Origin: Myxococcales bacterium
GTDB taxonomy: Bacteria > Myxococcota > Myxococcia > Myxococcales > Myxococcaceae
DNA length: 64,000 nt
NCBI GenBank assembly: GCA_016191815.1
Contig: JACPVI010000061.1
Location: forward strand, 62,001-126,000
Direction of reading: 5' to 3'
This document shows positions 7,077 through 15,290 of this stretch, piece after piece. The notes beneath the pieces were generated by a model. It was not told the DNA's origin and made no database searches. It was given only the letters and a program-made list of their open reading frames with translations. Position 1 is the first letter of the stretch; the number at the start of each line of letters is the position of its first letter. The translations under genes were made by a program, and so were the position numbers.

Positions 7077-8384
7077 TCAATCCGGGCGCAGTGCGCACAG
7101 GGCGGAGTCTTCCCCTCGAGTCGAGAGCTCAGCCAGCTCTCGTTCCCGGGCGGCGAGCCGGGCGTCGCGAGCTGCTCCGGCCTCCTTTGCAGTGCGCAGG
7201 CCCTTGTCCAGCACCGCACTCACCGCCACCCGGAGCTTGGTGGCCTTGAAGAAGTGGTGACCGTGCCGGCGCAGGGCGCGTTGGCTGATCTCGATCCCCA
7301 GCCCCGGGCCCCGCGGGACTTCCAGCTCCCCGCGCTGGTGGAGAAAAGGTTGCGAGAGGATGCCGTCGCGAACCTCGGGCAGCCACGGCGAGTCGTAGGG
7401 GTACTCGAGCATCGTCTCGTCGCGGAAAGGCGAGGCGGCGAAGAGCTGGAGGTTGATCGCCAGCCCGACTCCGTTGGTCCAGGTGTGCGGCGTGTACCGA
7501 GCGCCGGCCGCCTTCACTTTCTGGATGATCTGCCAGGTCTCGGCTACGCCTCCGCAGAAGACGGCGTCGGGCTGGTAGAGATCGTAGCAGCCCTTCTCCA
7601 GCATCACCCCGAACTCGGGAAGGCCGTGGCTGTTCAGCTCGCCCCCGGCGAGGTCCACCTCGGTGGCGGCGCGCAGGCGGGAGAGCCCCTGGTAGTCGTC
7701 CATCGGCAGCGGCTCCTCCACCCAGGAGAAGCCGGCCTCCTCGGCCGCCTTGCAAAAAGCCAGCGCGCGCTGGAAGTCCCACCGCGGGGCGTTCGCCACT
7801 ACCGCCACCCGCCAGCCCTGGTTGGCGTCGACTCCCAGGATGGGCCGGCTGCCCACCCCCGCGCGAGTCTTTCGGATCTGCTCCACGTCTTCTTCCAGGG
7901 TGGCGGCGTGGACTCGGAGCTTCACCGCCTCGAAGCCCTCGGAGAGGCGCGCCTCCACTTCCTTCACCCGCTCCGGGCCGGTCCTCATCTGACCGGTGGA
8001 GGCGTACAGCTTCACCTTGCCGCCGCTGCCTCCAAGAAGCTCCCACAAGGCCTTGCCCCGGGACTTGCCGACGATGTCCCAGCAGGCGGGCTCGATCCAT
8101 CCGGCCTTCTGGCCGAGGTAACCCATCTCGCGGATCCGCTGGCGGATGGAGGAGATGTCGTCGGCGCGCTCGCCCAAGAAATAGGGCCCGAGCAGGCTGC
8201 CCAGACCCTGCCGCTCCCTGGCGATGGACGGCCCGGCGCTGTGGCCTTCCAGCCCGGAGGCGGTGCGCAACCGGATGAGCGTGAAGCGGTTCTCCGTCTG
8301 CGGAAAACCGGGGATCCACGCCGGATAGAAGGTGCCGCGCACCGGGATGGCCACGTGCCAGAGGTCAATCTGGGTGATTCGCAT
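7077..8384 (-). CDS. mandelate racemase/muconate lactonizing (enolase) superfamily enzyme
   Basis: A 435-residue enzyme with the capping domain (1-120) and a TIM-barrel. Conserved elements are visible in order: the lysine strand AVKLRVHA, DANQGW for the first metal ligand, WVEEPLP for the second, GGELNS for the third, and TPHTWTNGVGLA carrying the likely general-base histidine. This places it near the mandelate-racemase branch acting on acid sugars or related carboxylates; substrate unknown. The C-terminal 50 residues after the barrel (Arg/Ala/Glu-rich helix) are extra for the family. Divergent from the SCP2 gene. Confidence 0.88.
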   Translation of the reverse strand: MRITQIDLWHVAIPVRGTFYPAWIPGFPQTENRFTLIRLRTASGLEGHSAGPSIARERQGLGSLLGPYFLGERADDISSIRQRIREMGYLGQKAGWIEPACWDIVGKSRGKALWELLGGSGGKVKLYASTGQMRTGPERVKEVEARLSEGFEAVKLRVHAATLEEDVEQIRKTRAGVGSRPILGVDANQGWRVAVVANAPRWDFQRALAFCKAAEEAGFSWVEEPLPMDDYQGLSRLRAATEVDLAGGELNSHGLPEFGVMLEKGCYDLYQPDAVFCGGVAETWQIIQKVKAAGARYTPHTWTNGVGLAINLQLFAASPFRDETMLEYPYDSPWLPEVRDGILSQPFLHQRGELEVPRGPGLGIEISQRALRRHGHHFFKATKLRVAVSAVLDKGLRTAKEAGAARDARLAARERELAELSTRGEDSALCALRPD

Positions 8385-8480
8385 CGCTTGGCCTCGAAAA
8401 ACGCCTCGGCCGGTTTGATCCCCGGCTCGGTTCGCGAGTAGTGTGCCCGCCTCCTCGCCAACCTACCAAGGAGGGAAGCA

Positions 8481-8843
8481 ATGTCAGAGCGAGCAGCAGC
8501 AGAGAAGATCACCCCCGAAATCTTCTTCGATGAAGTCGTTCCCAAGATCCTCAGCGCGACCAATGAGCAGCGCAAGCAGCTCAAGGGCACCTGCGAGGTG
8601 ACCTTGTTTGGCGAGAAGCGCAGCGCCTGGACGGTCGACCTGGGCAAGGGCACCGTGCAGCAGGGCACTACCGACTCGCCCGACGCCTACCTGGAGATGG
8701 ACCGCCAGGACTTCACCGCGATGATGATGAACCGGCTGGACCTCCACGAGGCGGTCAGCAAGGGCCGGGTGCGCTTCTCCGGCAACCCGCCCATCCTGGC
8801 GCACTTCGCCGCCATCCTCGAGCCCAGGTCGATGGAGTACTAG
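8481..8843 (+). CDS. SCP2 sterol-carrier domain protein
   Basis: A 120-residue single-domain protein with an SCP2-like lipid-binding fold: helix FFDEVVPKILS, a beta sheet (CEVTLFG, SAWTVDLGKG) and the typical segment DAYLEMDRQDFTAMM followed by GRVRFSGNPPILAHFA. It probably binds a hydrophobic ligand such as fatty acid. It is preceded by a good AAGGAGGG site. It lies 56 bases before the first of two paralogous alanine-rich genes, so the three may form a lipid-related operon (inference). Confidence 0.85.
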   Translation: MSERAAAEKITPEIFFDEVVPKILSATNEQRKQLKGTCEVTLFGEKRSAWTVDLGKGTVQQGTTDSPDAYLEMDRQDFTAMMMNRLDLHEAVSKGRVRFSGNPPILAHFAAILEPRSMEY

Positions 8844-8899
8844 GCCCGAGCCCGGACAGATTTCCACCCAATCCTCACCAAGAAAAAGGGAGCACTTTC

Positions 8900-9808
8900 A
8901 TGCCAGGCACTATTCGAGGCACCACCCCCACTACCAATTTCGACCGGATTTCGGAGCGGATGGACAAGACCGCCGACGCTCTGAAGGACCTCGCCAAGAC
9001 CGAGCTGAACGAGGCCGGCCGCAGCACCGCCCGCGCGGGCACTCACGCGGCCGAGGCCGCTTCTCACTTGGCCGGCGCGGCCGCCAACGCGGTGTTCGCC
9101 ACCGCCAAGGTGGTCGAGGGCGTGGCCCTCAACGCCGAGGCCGGCGTGCACCTCGCCAACGCCGGGATGTTCGCCGGCGTGGGCGGCGCGGCCTGGGTCT
9201 CCGAGGAGGTCCGCTCCGGCGGCCGCTACGTGGCGAAGAACGCCTCCAGCGGCTTTGCGAAGATCGCCAACTTCTTCTCCCGGATCATCGGCGACGGCAA
9301 GACCGTGACCGTCCGCGAGCTGGAAGGCGACCCGAACGCCAAGCGCTTCTCCGACAAGATGTTCGACAAGGCGGGCAAGCAGCTCGTCCTCTCGTCCGAG
9401 GCGGCCGGGCTGGCCTGGAATTCCTACATCCAGGCGGTCTCGCACATGGCCGGGGCGGCGACCAACGTGGCGTTCGCGGCTGGCCACACCGCGGCGGTGG
9501 CGGGCAACCTCGCGGCAGCGGCGGCCCACACCGGCTCGGCGGCGGTGGTGAAGATGTCGGAGTACGGCGTCCGGCTCGGCTCGGTGGCGGTGCAGGCCGC
9601 GGAGCAAGGCATGGTGGGCGCCCGCGAGATGGCCATCCTCAGCGCGAAGTTCTCGGCCGGCGTGGCCAACATCCTCGCCAACCCCGACCAGGGGAAGGTG
9701 GAGGTGCTGGTGCAGAACCGGCTCAACGAGTTCAACGCCGAGCTCAAGGCGCTGGCGCAGAAGAACCCGCAGCTCTCGCAGCTCACCGCCCAGGTGCAGA
9801 ACGGCTAA
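8900..9808 (+). CDS. alanine-rich helical protein, copy 1 of a tandem pair
   Basis: A 302-residue protein with no recognised domain and no signal peptide. It is a string of Ala-rich amphipathic helices (AAEAASHLAGAAAN, TAAVAGNLAAAAAH) around a conserved core, GRYVAKNAS, then FSDKMFDKAGKQ, then GVRLGSVAVQAAEQGMVGARE. The same core occurs in the gene directly downstream, so the two arose by tandem duplication. The helical, phasin- or apolipoprotein-like composition next to an SCP2 protein suggests a lipid or granule surface, which is inference only. Confidence 0.8.
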   Translation: MPGTIRGTTPTTNFDRISERMDKTADALKDLAKTELNEAGRSTARAGTHAAEAASHLAGAAANAVFATAKVVEGVALNAEAGVHLANAGMFAGVGGAAWVSEEVRSGGRYVAKNASSGFAKIANFFSRIIGDGKTVTVRELEGDPNAKRFSDKMFDKAGKQLVLSSEAAGLAWNSYIQAVSHMAGAATNVAFAAGHTAAVAGNLAAAAAHTGSAAVVKMSEYGVRLGSVAVQAAEQGMVGAREMAILSAKFSAGVANILANPDQGKVEVLVQNRLNEFNAELKALAQKNPQLSQLTAQVQNG

Positions 9809-9829
9809 CCCCTCCCCGTCCCTGCCCCT

Positions 9830-9866
9830 TCTCCCCTTGGCGGGAGAGGGTCGGGGTGAGGGTGGC
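9830..9866. repeat. REP-like GC-rich palindromic element
   Basis: A hairpin TCTCCC-CTTGGC-GGGAGA is followed by GGGTCGGGGTGAGGG. This is the widespread intergenic REP-type element of GC-rich proteobacteria. It sits just after the stop of the first alanine-rich gene and may act as an imperfect transcription terminator or attenuator between the paralogues. Confidence 0.55.
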
Positions 9867-9970
9867 GGTGTCTAACCTGGCGGGGACACCCCGTGTGTCC
9901 CCGCCTCGCAGTCGTCGGCGCCCGGGCGTCGCCGGAAGGTGGCGCGCGGGCTCCTCTCGCGGGAGGCCGC

Positions 9971-10873
9971 ATGCCCGGTTCGGTCAAAGGCCCTGGTGAG
10001 CCGCGGACGAATTTCGACCGGCTCTCGGAGACTTTGGAAAAGAATGCCGACGGCCTGGACGAGGCAGCGCGGAAGTCTGCCTCCGAGGCGTTGCGCCACG
10101 GGGAAGCAGCGCTGGGCCACGCCTCGGACGCCTTCGACAATCTAGCGGCGGCGGGCGCCAACGCGGTGGGCGCCACCAACAAGCTGCTCGAGGGGACCGG
10201 CCACGCCGCGGAGGCGGCGGGGCATGCGGTGGCGGGGGTGGCCTACGGGGCGGCGGGGGCGATGGGCTGGACGGCGGAGGGAATCCTCATCGGGGCGCGC
10301 TACGTGGCGAAGAACGTGGCCAAGGGCTTCGCCCACCTGGCCAACCTCTTCGCCGGGAGGCACGGGCCGCAGGTGACGGTGGTGGAGATTCAGGGCGACC
10401 CCGCCGGCAAGCGCTTCTCGGAGAAGATGTTCGACAAGGCCGGGAAGCAGTTCGAGCTTTCGGGCAAGCAGCTTGGGCAGGCGTGGAACGCCTACGTGGA
10501 GGCGATCGACAAGGCGAGCGCGGCGGGAGAGAACCTTCTCCTGGCGGCCGGACACGTCGCGGGAGTGGCTGGCCACCTGGCGCAGGCGGCGGGCAAGTCC
10601 GGACTGGCGGGGGCGGAGGAGCTGGGCGCTTTCGGAGTACGGCTTTCGGCGGCGGCGGTGCAGGCGGCGGAGCAGGGAGTGGTGGGAGCCCGCGAGCTGG
10701 CCATCCTGGGAGCGAAGTTCTCCGCCGCGACGGCGAACCTGCTCGCCAACCCCGGCGATGGGAAGGTGGAAGTGAAGGTGGGCAAGCAGCTTGAGTCGTT
10801 CCGCTCGGAGCTGCGCGGCCTGTCGGAGAGGCATCCCGGACTGGCGCCGCTGGTGGCCGAGCTGGCCGCCTAG
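9971..10873 (+). CDS. alanine-rich helical protein, copy 2 of a tandem pair
   Basis: A 300-residue paralogue of the gene before it, starting at an ATG behind GGGAGG. Shared blocks in the same order include TNFDRxSE, GARYVAKNV, GDPAGKRFSEKMFDKAGKQ, VAGVAGHLA and QAAEQGVVGARELAILGAKFSA. The N-terminal third has diverged most. No membrane segment or signal peptide is evident. Function unknown; the two copies are separated by 162 bases holding a REP-like element. Confidence 0.8.
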   Translation: MPGSVKGPGEPRTNFDRLSETLEKNADGLDEAARKSASEALRHGEAALGHASDAFDNLAAAGANAVGATNKLLEGTGHAAEAAGHAVAGVAYGAAGAMGWTAEGILIGARYVAKNVAKGFAHLANLFAGRHGPQVTVVEIQGDPAGKRFSEKMFDKAGKQFELSGKQLGQAWNAYVEAIDKASAAGENLLLAAGHVAGVAGHLAQAAGKSGLAGAEELGAFGVRLSAAAVQAAEQGVVGARELAILGAKFSAATANLLANPGDGKVEVKVGKQLESFRSELRGLSERHPGLAPLVAELAA

Positions 10874-10925
10874 GAGCGAGGCCCCCAAGTCGGCTGTGGC
10901 CCCAGTTGCCCCTTCCGGGGGCTCG

Positions 10926-10944
10926 TCTTACCATCGAGGTAAGA
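10926..10944. promoter_or_regulatory. 7-base palindrome overlapping an AbrB antitoxin start
   Basis: TCTTACC-ATCGA-GGTAAGA is a perfect inverted repeat whose last base is the A of the antitoxin start codon. It is a natural operator for an AbrB/MazE-type antitoxin and survives although the downstream toxin is deleted. Confidence 0.55.
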
Positions 10945-11093
10945 TGGATTCCGAAACCAAGCTGACGAGCAAGGGCCAGGTGGTCATCCCCAAGGCGGTG
11001 CGGGAGCGGTTGAGGTGGAAGCCCGGCACGCGGCTTCGGGTGGAGACTTTGGAAGAGGGGGCGGTGGTGCTGCGCCGCCGCGGCCGTCGTTGA
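10944..11093 (+). CDS. AbrB-type antitoxin, truncated (VapB-like)
   Basis: 49 residues with the swapped-hairpin DNA-binding signature (KLTSKGQVVIPKAVRERL, then PGTRLRVE). It ends abruptly in an Arg-rich stretch and lacks the roughly 25-30-residue toxin-binding tail that VapB antitoxins carry. The next bases encode remnants of a PIN toxin in another frame, so the pair has been collapsed by an internal deletion. DNA binding could still work. Confidence 0.7.
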   Translation: MDSETKLTSKGQVVIPKAVRERLRWKPGTRLRVETLEEGAVVLRRRGRR

Positions 11094-11271
11094 TTCCTGG
11101 GCCGCTCTGGCGCTGGAGGCGGCGCGGCAAAAGGCCCGCTACGCGATTTCCTACGCGGACGCCTTCGTGGTCGCAACCGCTCGGCAAGAGAAGGCGGTGG
11201 TACTCACCGGCGATCCGGAGATTCTCGCCCTACCTCGCGAGGTGGTGCGGGTCATTCGGCTGGAGCGCTGA
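11080..11271 (+). pseudogene. VapC PIN-domain toxin remnant
   Basis: In the frame one base off the antitoxin, AVVDSWAALALE looks like the first strand of a VapC (with the first catalytic Asp) joined directly to the C-terminal half, ISYADAFVVATA then VVLTGDPEI. Around 70 central residues, including the helices and the second acidic residue, are missing. There is no good start codon. I read this as an inactivated toxin left by a deletion spanning the end of vapB and most of vapC. Confidence 0.65.
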
Positions 11272-11331
11272 GGAAACCTGGTCAACTGCCGTTCGGGGGC
11301 AATCCGGGAAGCTCTCCCCGTCGAGAGCGCG

Positions 11332-11349
11332 CAGATCTTCGAGGATCTG
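11332..11349. terminator. hairpin between converging units
   Basis: CAGATC-TTCGAG-GATCTG is a perfect 6-base stem in the gap between the VapC remnant (plus) and the GMC oxidoreductase end (minus). No T-run follows on either strand, so a terminator role is only possible. Confidence 0.3.
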
Positions 11350-11368
11350 CCGCACCGGTCTGTAGCAG

Positions 11369-12901
11369 TCAGGAGCGAGCGAGGGCCCGGCCCACCTGGA
11401 GCCCCAGGGCATAGATGGAGAGCTGCGGCGGTCCGCCGATCGAAGTGGGGAAGAGCGAGCCGTCGGCCACGAAGAGGCCCTCCAGGTGGTGGTGCCGGCC
11501 TTCGCTGTCCACCGCCGCCACCTTCGGGTCGTCGCCCATCGGCACCGAGGACATCGGGTGCACCGCCACCACGTCGATGCCGCCCTTCTCGATGGGATGC
11601 TGCCGCAGCTCGTCGACGCTCTCTCCACGCTCGTAGCTCCTCGGCGGGAAGGTGGGCACGAGCACTCTCCTCGCGCCGGCGGCGAAGAGCAGCTTGGCGC
11701 AGGCCCACAGGCCGTACGCCAGCTCGCGGCGGTCGCCCTCCTCCGGCCAGTAGTCGATGGAGAGCCCCAACTCCCCCTCCGGCCGCACCCTCCCTGCAGT
11801 GAGGTCGTGGATCATCGCGGTGAACACGCCCAGGTGCGGGTAGCGGCGCATCACCTCGCGATGGGCGGCGCCGTGGCCGGGCACCATGGTGGCGGCGCCC
11901 ACCGGATGAGCAAAGGCGGGGAGAATCCAGCTCCGGTGGCCGCCCTCCTCCTCGAGCTGCAACAACTCGGTGCACTCGTAGGACTGGGGGATGCCTTCCC
12001 AGGCGCGCACCTCCTCTTCGAAGTCCCCCGCCGCCACTACCGCGGGGTGGATGCGGAGCGTGTCTCCGGTTTCGCCTCCCGGGTCCGGCACCCCCGAGCG
12101 GAGGAGCATCGCCGCCGTCCCGGTGGCGGAGGCCGAAAGGCACACCCGCTTGGCCTCGACGTGCACCTCTCCTACCGGCCTTTGGGAGCGCGGATCCACC
12201 GCGACCGCTTGGACGCCGCGCACCTTTCCTCCCTGGTGCTGCACCCTCACCGCCTGGCAGCAGGAGAGCACCTGCGCGCCCGCGGCCAGCGCCCTCGGGA
12301 GCAGCACCCTCGCGGCGTTGTTCTTCGCATCGTAGGCGCAGCCCACCTCGCAAAAGCCGCTTCCGATGCAGCCGGTGCGGTTGTGGGACAGCCCTCCGCC
12401 CTTCCAGCCCAGCGCGCGGCAGCCCTCGCGCAGGAGCTGGTTGTGCCGGCTCCAGCTCTCCTCCGGGACTGGGGAGACTCGCAAGAGCGACTCCACCTCC
12501 GAGTAGAGCGATTCCCACCTTTCCGGCGGCAGGTGACGAAGCCCGCGCTCCCTCTGCCATCGCGAGCGGATGGCCTCCGGCACCCGCTTGCAGAGGTTCA
12601 AGTTGTGCAGAGTGGAGCCTCCCACCCCGCGCCCCTGGTGCACCTTCACCGCGCGGTCTCGCGTGGAGCGGCCGCCGCTCTCCCAAAAGAGGCGGGGGAA
12701 CATCTCCTCCTCCCGCTGGCTCATCTGCGAGGAGGAGAGAAGCTCGCCCGCCTCCAGCACCAATACCTCTCGCCCCGCTTCGGCCGCCACCATCGCCGCC
12801 GTCATTCCTCCGGCCCCCGAGCCCACCACGCACACCTCTGCGGAAAGCCGCAGCGGCAGCGAGAGCCGGGAGGCGTCGAACACCACTCCCGCGCCGCTCA
12901 T
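11369..12901 (-). CDS. GMC-family FAD-dependent oxidoreductase
   Basis: A 510-residue flavoprotein of the glucose-methanol-choline family. The FAD Rossmann motif VVGSGAGGMTAA is near residue 26, the GMC signature RGVGGSTLHN follows, and the cysteine segment CIGSGFCEVGCAYDAKNN matches the long-chain alcohol oxidase or sterol-dehydrogenase-like branch. The active-site region HPMSSVPMG and the closing GGPPQLSIYALG are present. No signal peptide of its own; its ATG overlaps the stop of the upstream gene, whose C-terminal part resembles the Tat-exported small subunit that escorts such enzymes. Substrate unknown. Confidence 0.9.
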   Translation of the reverse strand: MSGAGVVFDASRLSLPLRLSAEVCVVGSGAGGMTAAMVAAEAGREVLVLEAGELLSSSQMSQREEEMFPRLFWESGGRSTRDRAVKVHQGRGVGGSTLHNLNLCKRVPEAIRSRWQRERGLRHLPPERWESLYSEVESLLRVSPVPEESWSRHNQLLREGCRALGWKGGGLSHNRTGCIGSGFCEVGCAYDAKNNAARVLLPRALAAGAQVLSCCQAVRVQHQGGKVRGVQAVAVDPRSQRPVGEVHVEAKRVCLSASATGTAAMLLRSGVPDPGGETGDTLRIHPAVVAAGDFEEEVRAWEGIPQSYECTELLQLEEEGGHRSWILPAFAHPVGAATMVPGHGAAHREVMRRYPHLGVFTAMIHDLTAGRVRPEGELGLSIDYWPEEGDRRELAYGLWACAKLLFAAGARRVLVPTFPPRSYERGESVDELRQHPIEKGGIDVVAVHPMSSVPMGDDPKVAAVDSEGRHHHLEGLFVADGSLFPTSIGGPPQLSIYALGLQVGRALARS

Positions 12902-14502
12902 CGGGCCGCTCCCTTGGGCTCTTGGCCTGCCCCAGCGCGGAATGAGTCGTACGGCGTCAATTGGTGCGGCACCGCAGCCGGTCCCCACGGGCCTGGATAT
13001 CCCAGCTCTTCCCACGTCGAGGAGACCTGGTAGTGCCCCATCAGGCAGAGGTCTCGCAGCCCGCGGTAGGACATCGCCAGAAGCCCGCCGCGGGCGAAAA
13101 GGCCCGAGAGGAAAGCCTCCCGCGCCGCCGGCGAGAGAGAGGTGAAGCGCGCTAGCCGAAGCCCGAGCGGGGTGGTGCCGTGCTCCACGAGCCACAGCAG
13201 CGCGTGCACCTCCCTCACGGTGGACGGGGGCAGCGTGGCCAGGTAGCGGTCGACGTTGGCCGCCACCGCGAGCGGAGAGGGGCCGCGCTTCCCCTGAGCG
13301 ATGAGCGCCTCCGCCGCCGCGGCCAACACCAGCGCCTCCCGCGGGGAGAGCACCTGGCCGCTCCACCCCGCCACCTCCGGGTAGCCGGTGAGGCGGCGGT
13401 AGGCGATGGCCGCCACCGCCGCGGCGGCGCCCCCGGCAATCAGCCTCCGGCGGCCCATCCCCCAGGGACGGGTGGCCCGATCGAGCCTCCGCGAAAGCTC
13501 CACCGGCAGCCGCTCGCGCCAGCCCTCCGCCCTTGGAAGCGGCCCCTTCCGCGCGGTCAGCCAGAAGAGCGCGCGGCGAGGCCGGCGCCTGGAAGAGGCG
13601 TCCGCCAGGAGCGCGGCCATCGCCTTGCCAGTGTAGATGGGCTCGAGGCTGATGCCCTCGCCCGCCAATAGCTCGCAGGCCGCCAAGGACTGGGCGGTGG
13701 CGACACCGTAGGCCGGCCCGAGCTGCGCGCGGTCGATGCAGATGGGCGCGGGCTCTGCGCCGCTGATGCCCCGCTCCGAAAGCCACCTCTGCACCGCAGC
13801 CACCCTCCTGGCGAGCATCCTCCTCGAGGTGAACACCCGCTCCACCGTGGCCACCGCCCGCACTTCGCAGCGAAGGCCTCCGAGGCCCAGCCCCACCGAA
13901 AGCCCGGCGGCGGTTCCTCCGGTGCCCAGGGCCACGTAGACGCAGTCCGGCTCCGGCAGCTCTCCACCTCGCACTTGCGCCGCCAGCTCCAATCCGGCGC
14001 GGACCAACCCCGCCATCGACACCGGAAGGGTGGCTCCGGGCGGGATGACCGGCGGCCCCGACTGCAGCGCCTCGATGAGCAGCCCCGGGCGCGAGAGCGC
14101 CAGCGCCGCCCGCGAGCGGTGAAAGCGAAGCTCGGTAGGCCCCGAGGCGGTGAAGGCCAGGTTGTCCAGCACGCCTTGGCTCAACGGCTCCCAGAAGCAG
14201 TGGGCCCACAGGCGCTTTCCCAGAAGCTTCGCCGCCTCGGTGAGCGCCACCAAGTGCCCAGAGCCGATCGCTCCCAGCGAGGCCCAGCCCTCCGCGCTCC
14301 GGTAGGGCTCGGAGGCGAGCAGGAAGTCCAGCTTGCGCACCTTGCTCCCGCCGGGGGGAGGCTCTAGCAAGTCGTCGCGCTTGATGCCCAGGTACTCCAG
14401 CCCCAGGGTTCGCGCGAGCGCGGGAAGGGAGGAGATCGGCGAGGGACCCCTCGCCCATCCAAGCCTCGGCAAACCTTCCAGGGTGGCGGCGGCGCCTTCC
14501 AA
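12898..14502 (-). CDS. fusion: PLP-dependent ACC deaminase/D-Cys desulfhydrase-like enzyme plus Tat-type GMC small subunit
   Basis: An unbroken 534-codon frame with two unrelated parts. Residues 1-348 are a fold-type-II PLP enzyme like ACC deaminase or D-cysteine desulfhydrase: KRDDLLEPPPGGSKVRKL with the PLP lysine K54, then a glycine-rich phosphate loop ALGTGGTAAGLS. Residues 349-534 begin MGRRRLIAGG plus a hydrophobic stretch, a Tat signal, and resemble the gluconate-2-dehydrogenase subunit-3 group that partners GMC oxidoreductases. An internal ATG at 13458 could start the second part separately; that would be needed for export. The upstream start is a TTG without a clear ribosome site. 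Confidence 0.75.
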   Translation of the reverse strand: MEGAAATLEGLPRLGWARGPSPISSLPALARTLGLEYLGIKRDDLLEPPPGGSKVRKLDFLLASEPYRSAEGWASLGAIGSGHLVALTEAAKLLGKRLWAHCFWEPLSQGVLDNLAFTASGPTELRFHRSRAALALSRPGLLIEALQSGPPVIPPGATLPVSMAGLVRAGLELAAQVRGGELPEPDCVYVALGTGGTAAGLSVGLGLGGLRCEVRAVATVERVFTSRRMLARRVAAVQRWLSERGISGAEPAPICIDRAQLGPAYGVATAQSLAACELLAGEGISLEPIYTGKAMAALLADASSRRRPRRALFWLTARKGPLPRAEGWRERLPVELSRRLDRATRPWGMGRRRLIAGGAAAAVAAIAYRRLTGYPEVAGWSGQVLSPREALVLAAAAEALIAQGKRGPSPLAVAANVDRYLATLPPSTVREVHALLWLVEHGTTPLGLRLARFTSLSPAAREAFLSGLFARGGLLAMSYRGLRDLCLMGHYQVSSTWEELGYPGPWGPAAVPHQLTPYDSFRAGAGQEPKGAAR

Positions 14503-14614
14503 TTCCGCCGCAGGTTACCGCGGCGGTGTCCCTTGCTGGACGCCAAAGGCTCGCCGCTCGCCCTCTGCCCGCCTGGCGTGCTATCGGTCGCCCAACCCAA
14601 CCAAGGAGCAGAAC

Positions 14615-15286
14615 ATGGCCTCCACCTCCAGCAAGCGCGTGGGCGTGGTCCTCGCCGGGTGCGGTTTCCTCGACGGGGCGGAAATCCACGAGGCGACCCT
14701 CACCCTCCTCTCGCTCGACCGGCGCGGCGCCACCGCAGTACCGATGGCGCCGGACATCGAGCAGCTGCACGTGGTCAACCACGCCGCCGGGGAGCCCTCG
14801 GCGGGCGAACGGCGAAACGTGCTCCGCGAGGCGGCCCGCATCAGCCGCGGCGAAATCCAGGACCTCTCCCAAGCCCATGCCCGGGAGCTGGACGCGCTCG
14901 TCTTCCCCGGCGGCTACGGGGCGGCGAAGAACCTCTGCACCTTCGCGGTGGACGGGGTGGCCCTAAAGGTGAATCCCGAGGTGGAGCGGCTGGTGAAGGA
15001 GATGCGCGCCGCCCAGAAGCCGATGGGCTTCATCTGCATCGCCCCGGTGATCGCCGCCAAGCTGCTGGGAGCCGAACACCCCGAGCTGACCATCGGCGTC
15101 GACCCGGACACCGCCCAGGCCCTGCAGGCCCTGGGCGCCAAGCACCTGGAGCGCAAGGTGGACGACATCGCGGTGGACCGGAAGCTCAAGCTGGTCTCCA
15201 CCCCCGCCTACATGCTCGGCCCCTCCATCGCCCCGGTGGCGGCAGGCATCGACAAGCTCGTCTCCGCATTGCTGGAGATGGCCTAG
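14615..15286 (+). CDS. elbB: ElbB-type glyoxalase (DJ-1/PfpI family)
   Basis: A 223-residue class-I glutamine-amidotransferase-like protein of the ElbB branch: GVVLAGCGFLDGAEIHEA, LVFPGGYGAAKNL, and the catalytic-cysteine nucleophile elbow MGFICIAPV. ElbB homologues have glyoxalase activity and were linked to isoprenoid synthesis in E. coli. The ATG at 14615 follows AAGGAG. Full length. Converges on the glycine-rich lipoprotein gene with a 4-base gap and no terminator. Confidence 0.9.
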   Translation: MASTSSKRVGVVLAGCGFLDGAEIHEATLTLLSLDRRGATAVPMAPDIEQLHVVNHAAGEPSAGERRNVLREAARISRGEIQDLSQAHARELDALVFPGGYGAAKNLCTFAVDGVALKVNPEVERLVKEMRAAQKPMGFICIAPVIAAKLLGAEHPELTIGVDPDTAQALQALGAKHLERKVDDIAVDRKLKLVSTPAYMLGPSIAPVAAGIDKLVSALLEMA

Positions 15287-15290
15287 AGCG

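Noticed and set aside
9805-10182. a 125-codon minus frame ending with HPHPDPLPPRGEG
   Set aside because: That peptide is the translated REP-like element, a known false-gene artefact, and it lies opposite the second alanine-rich gene.
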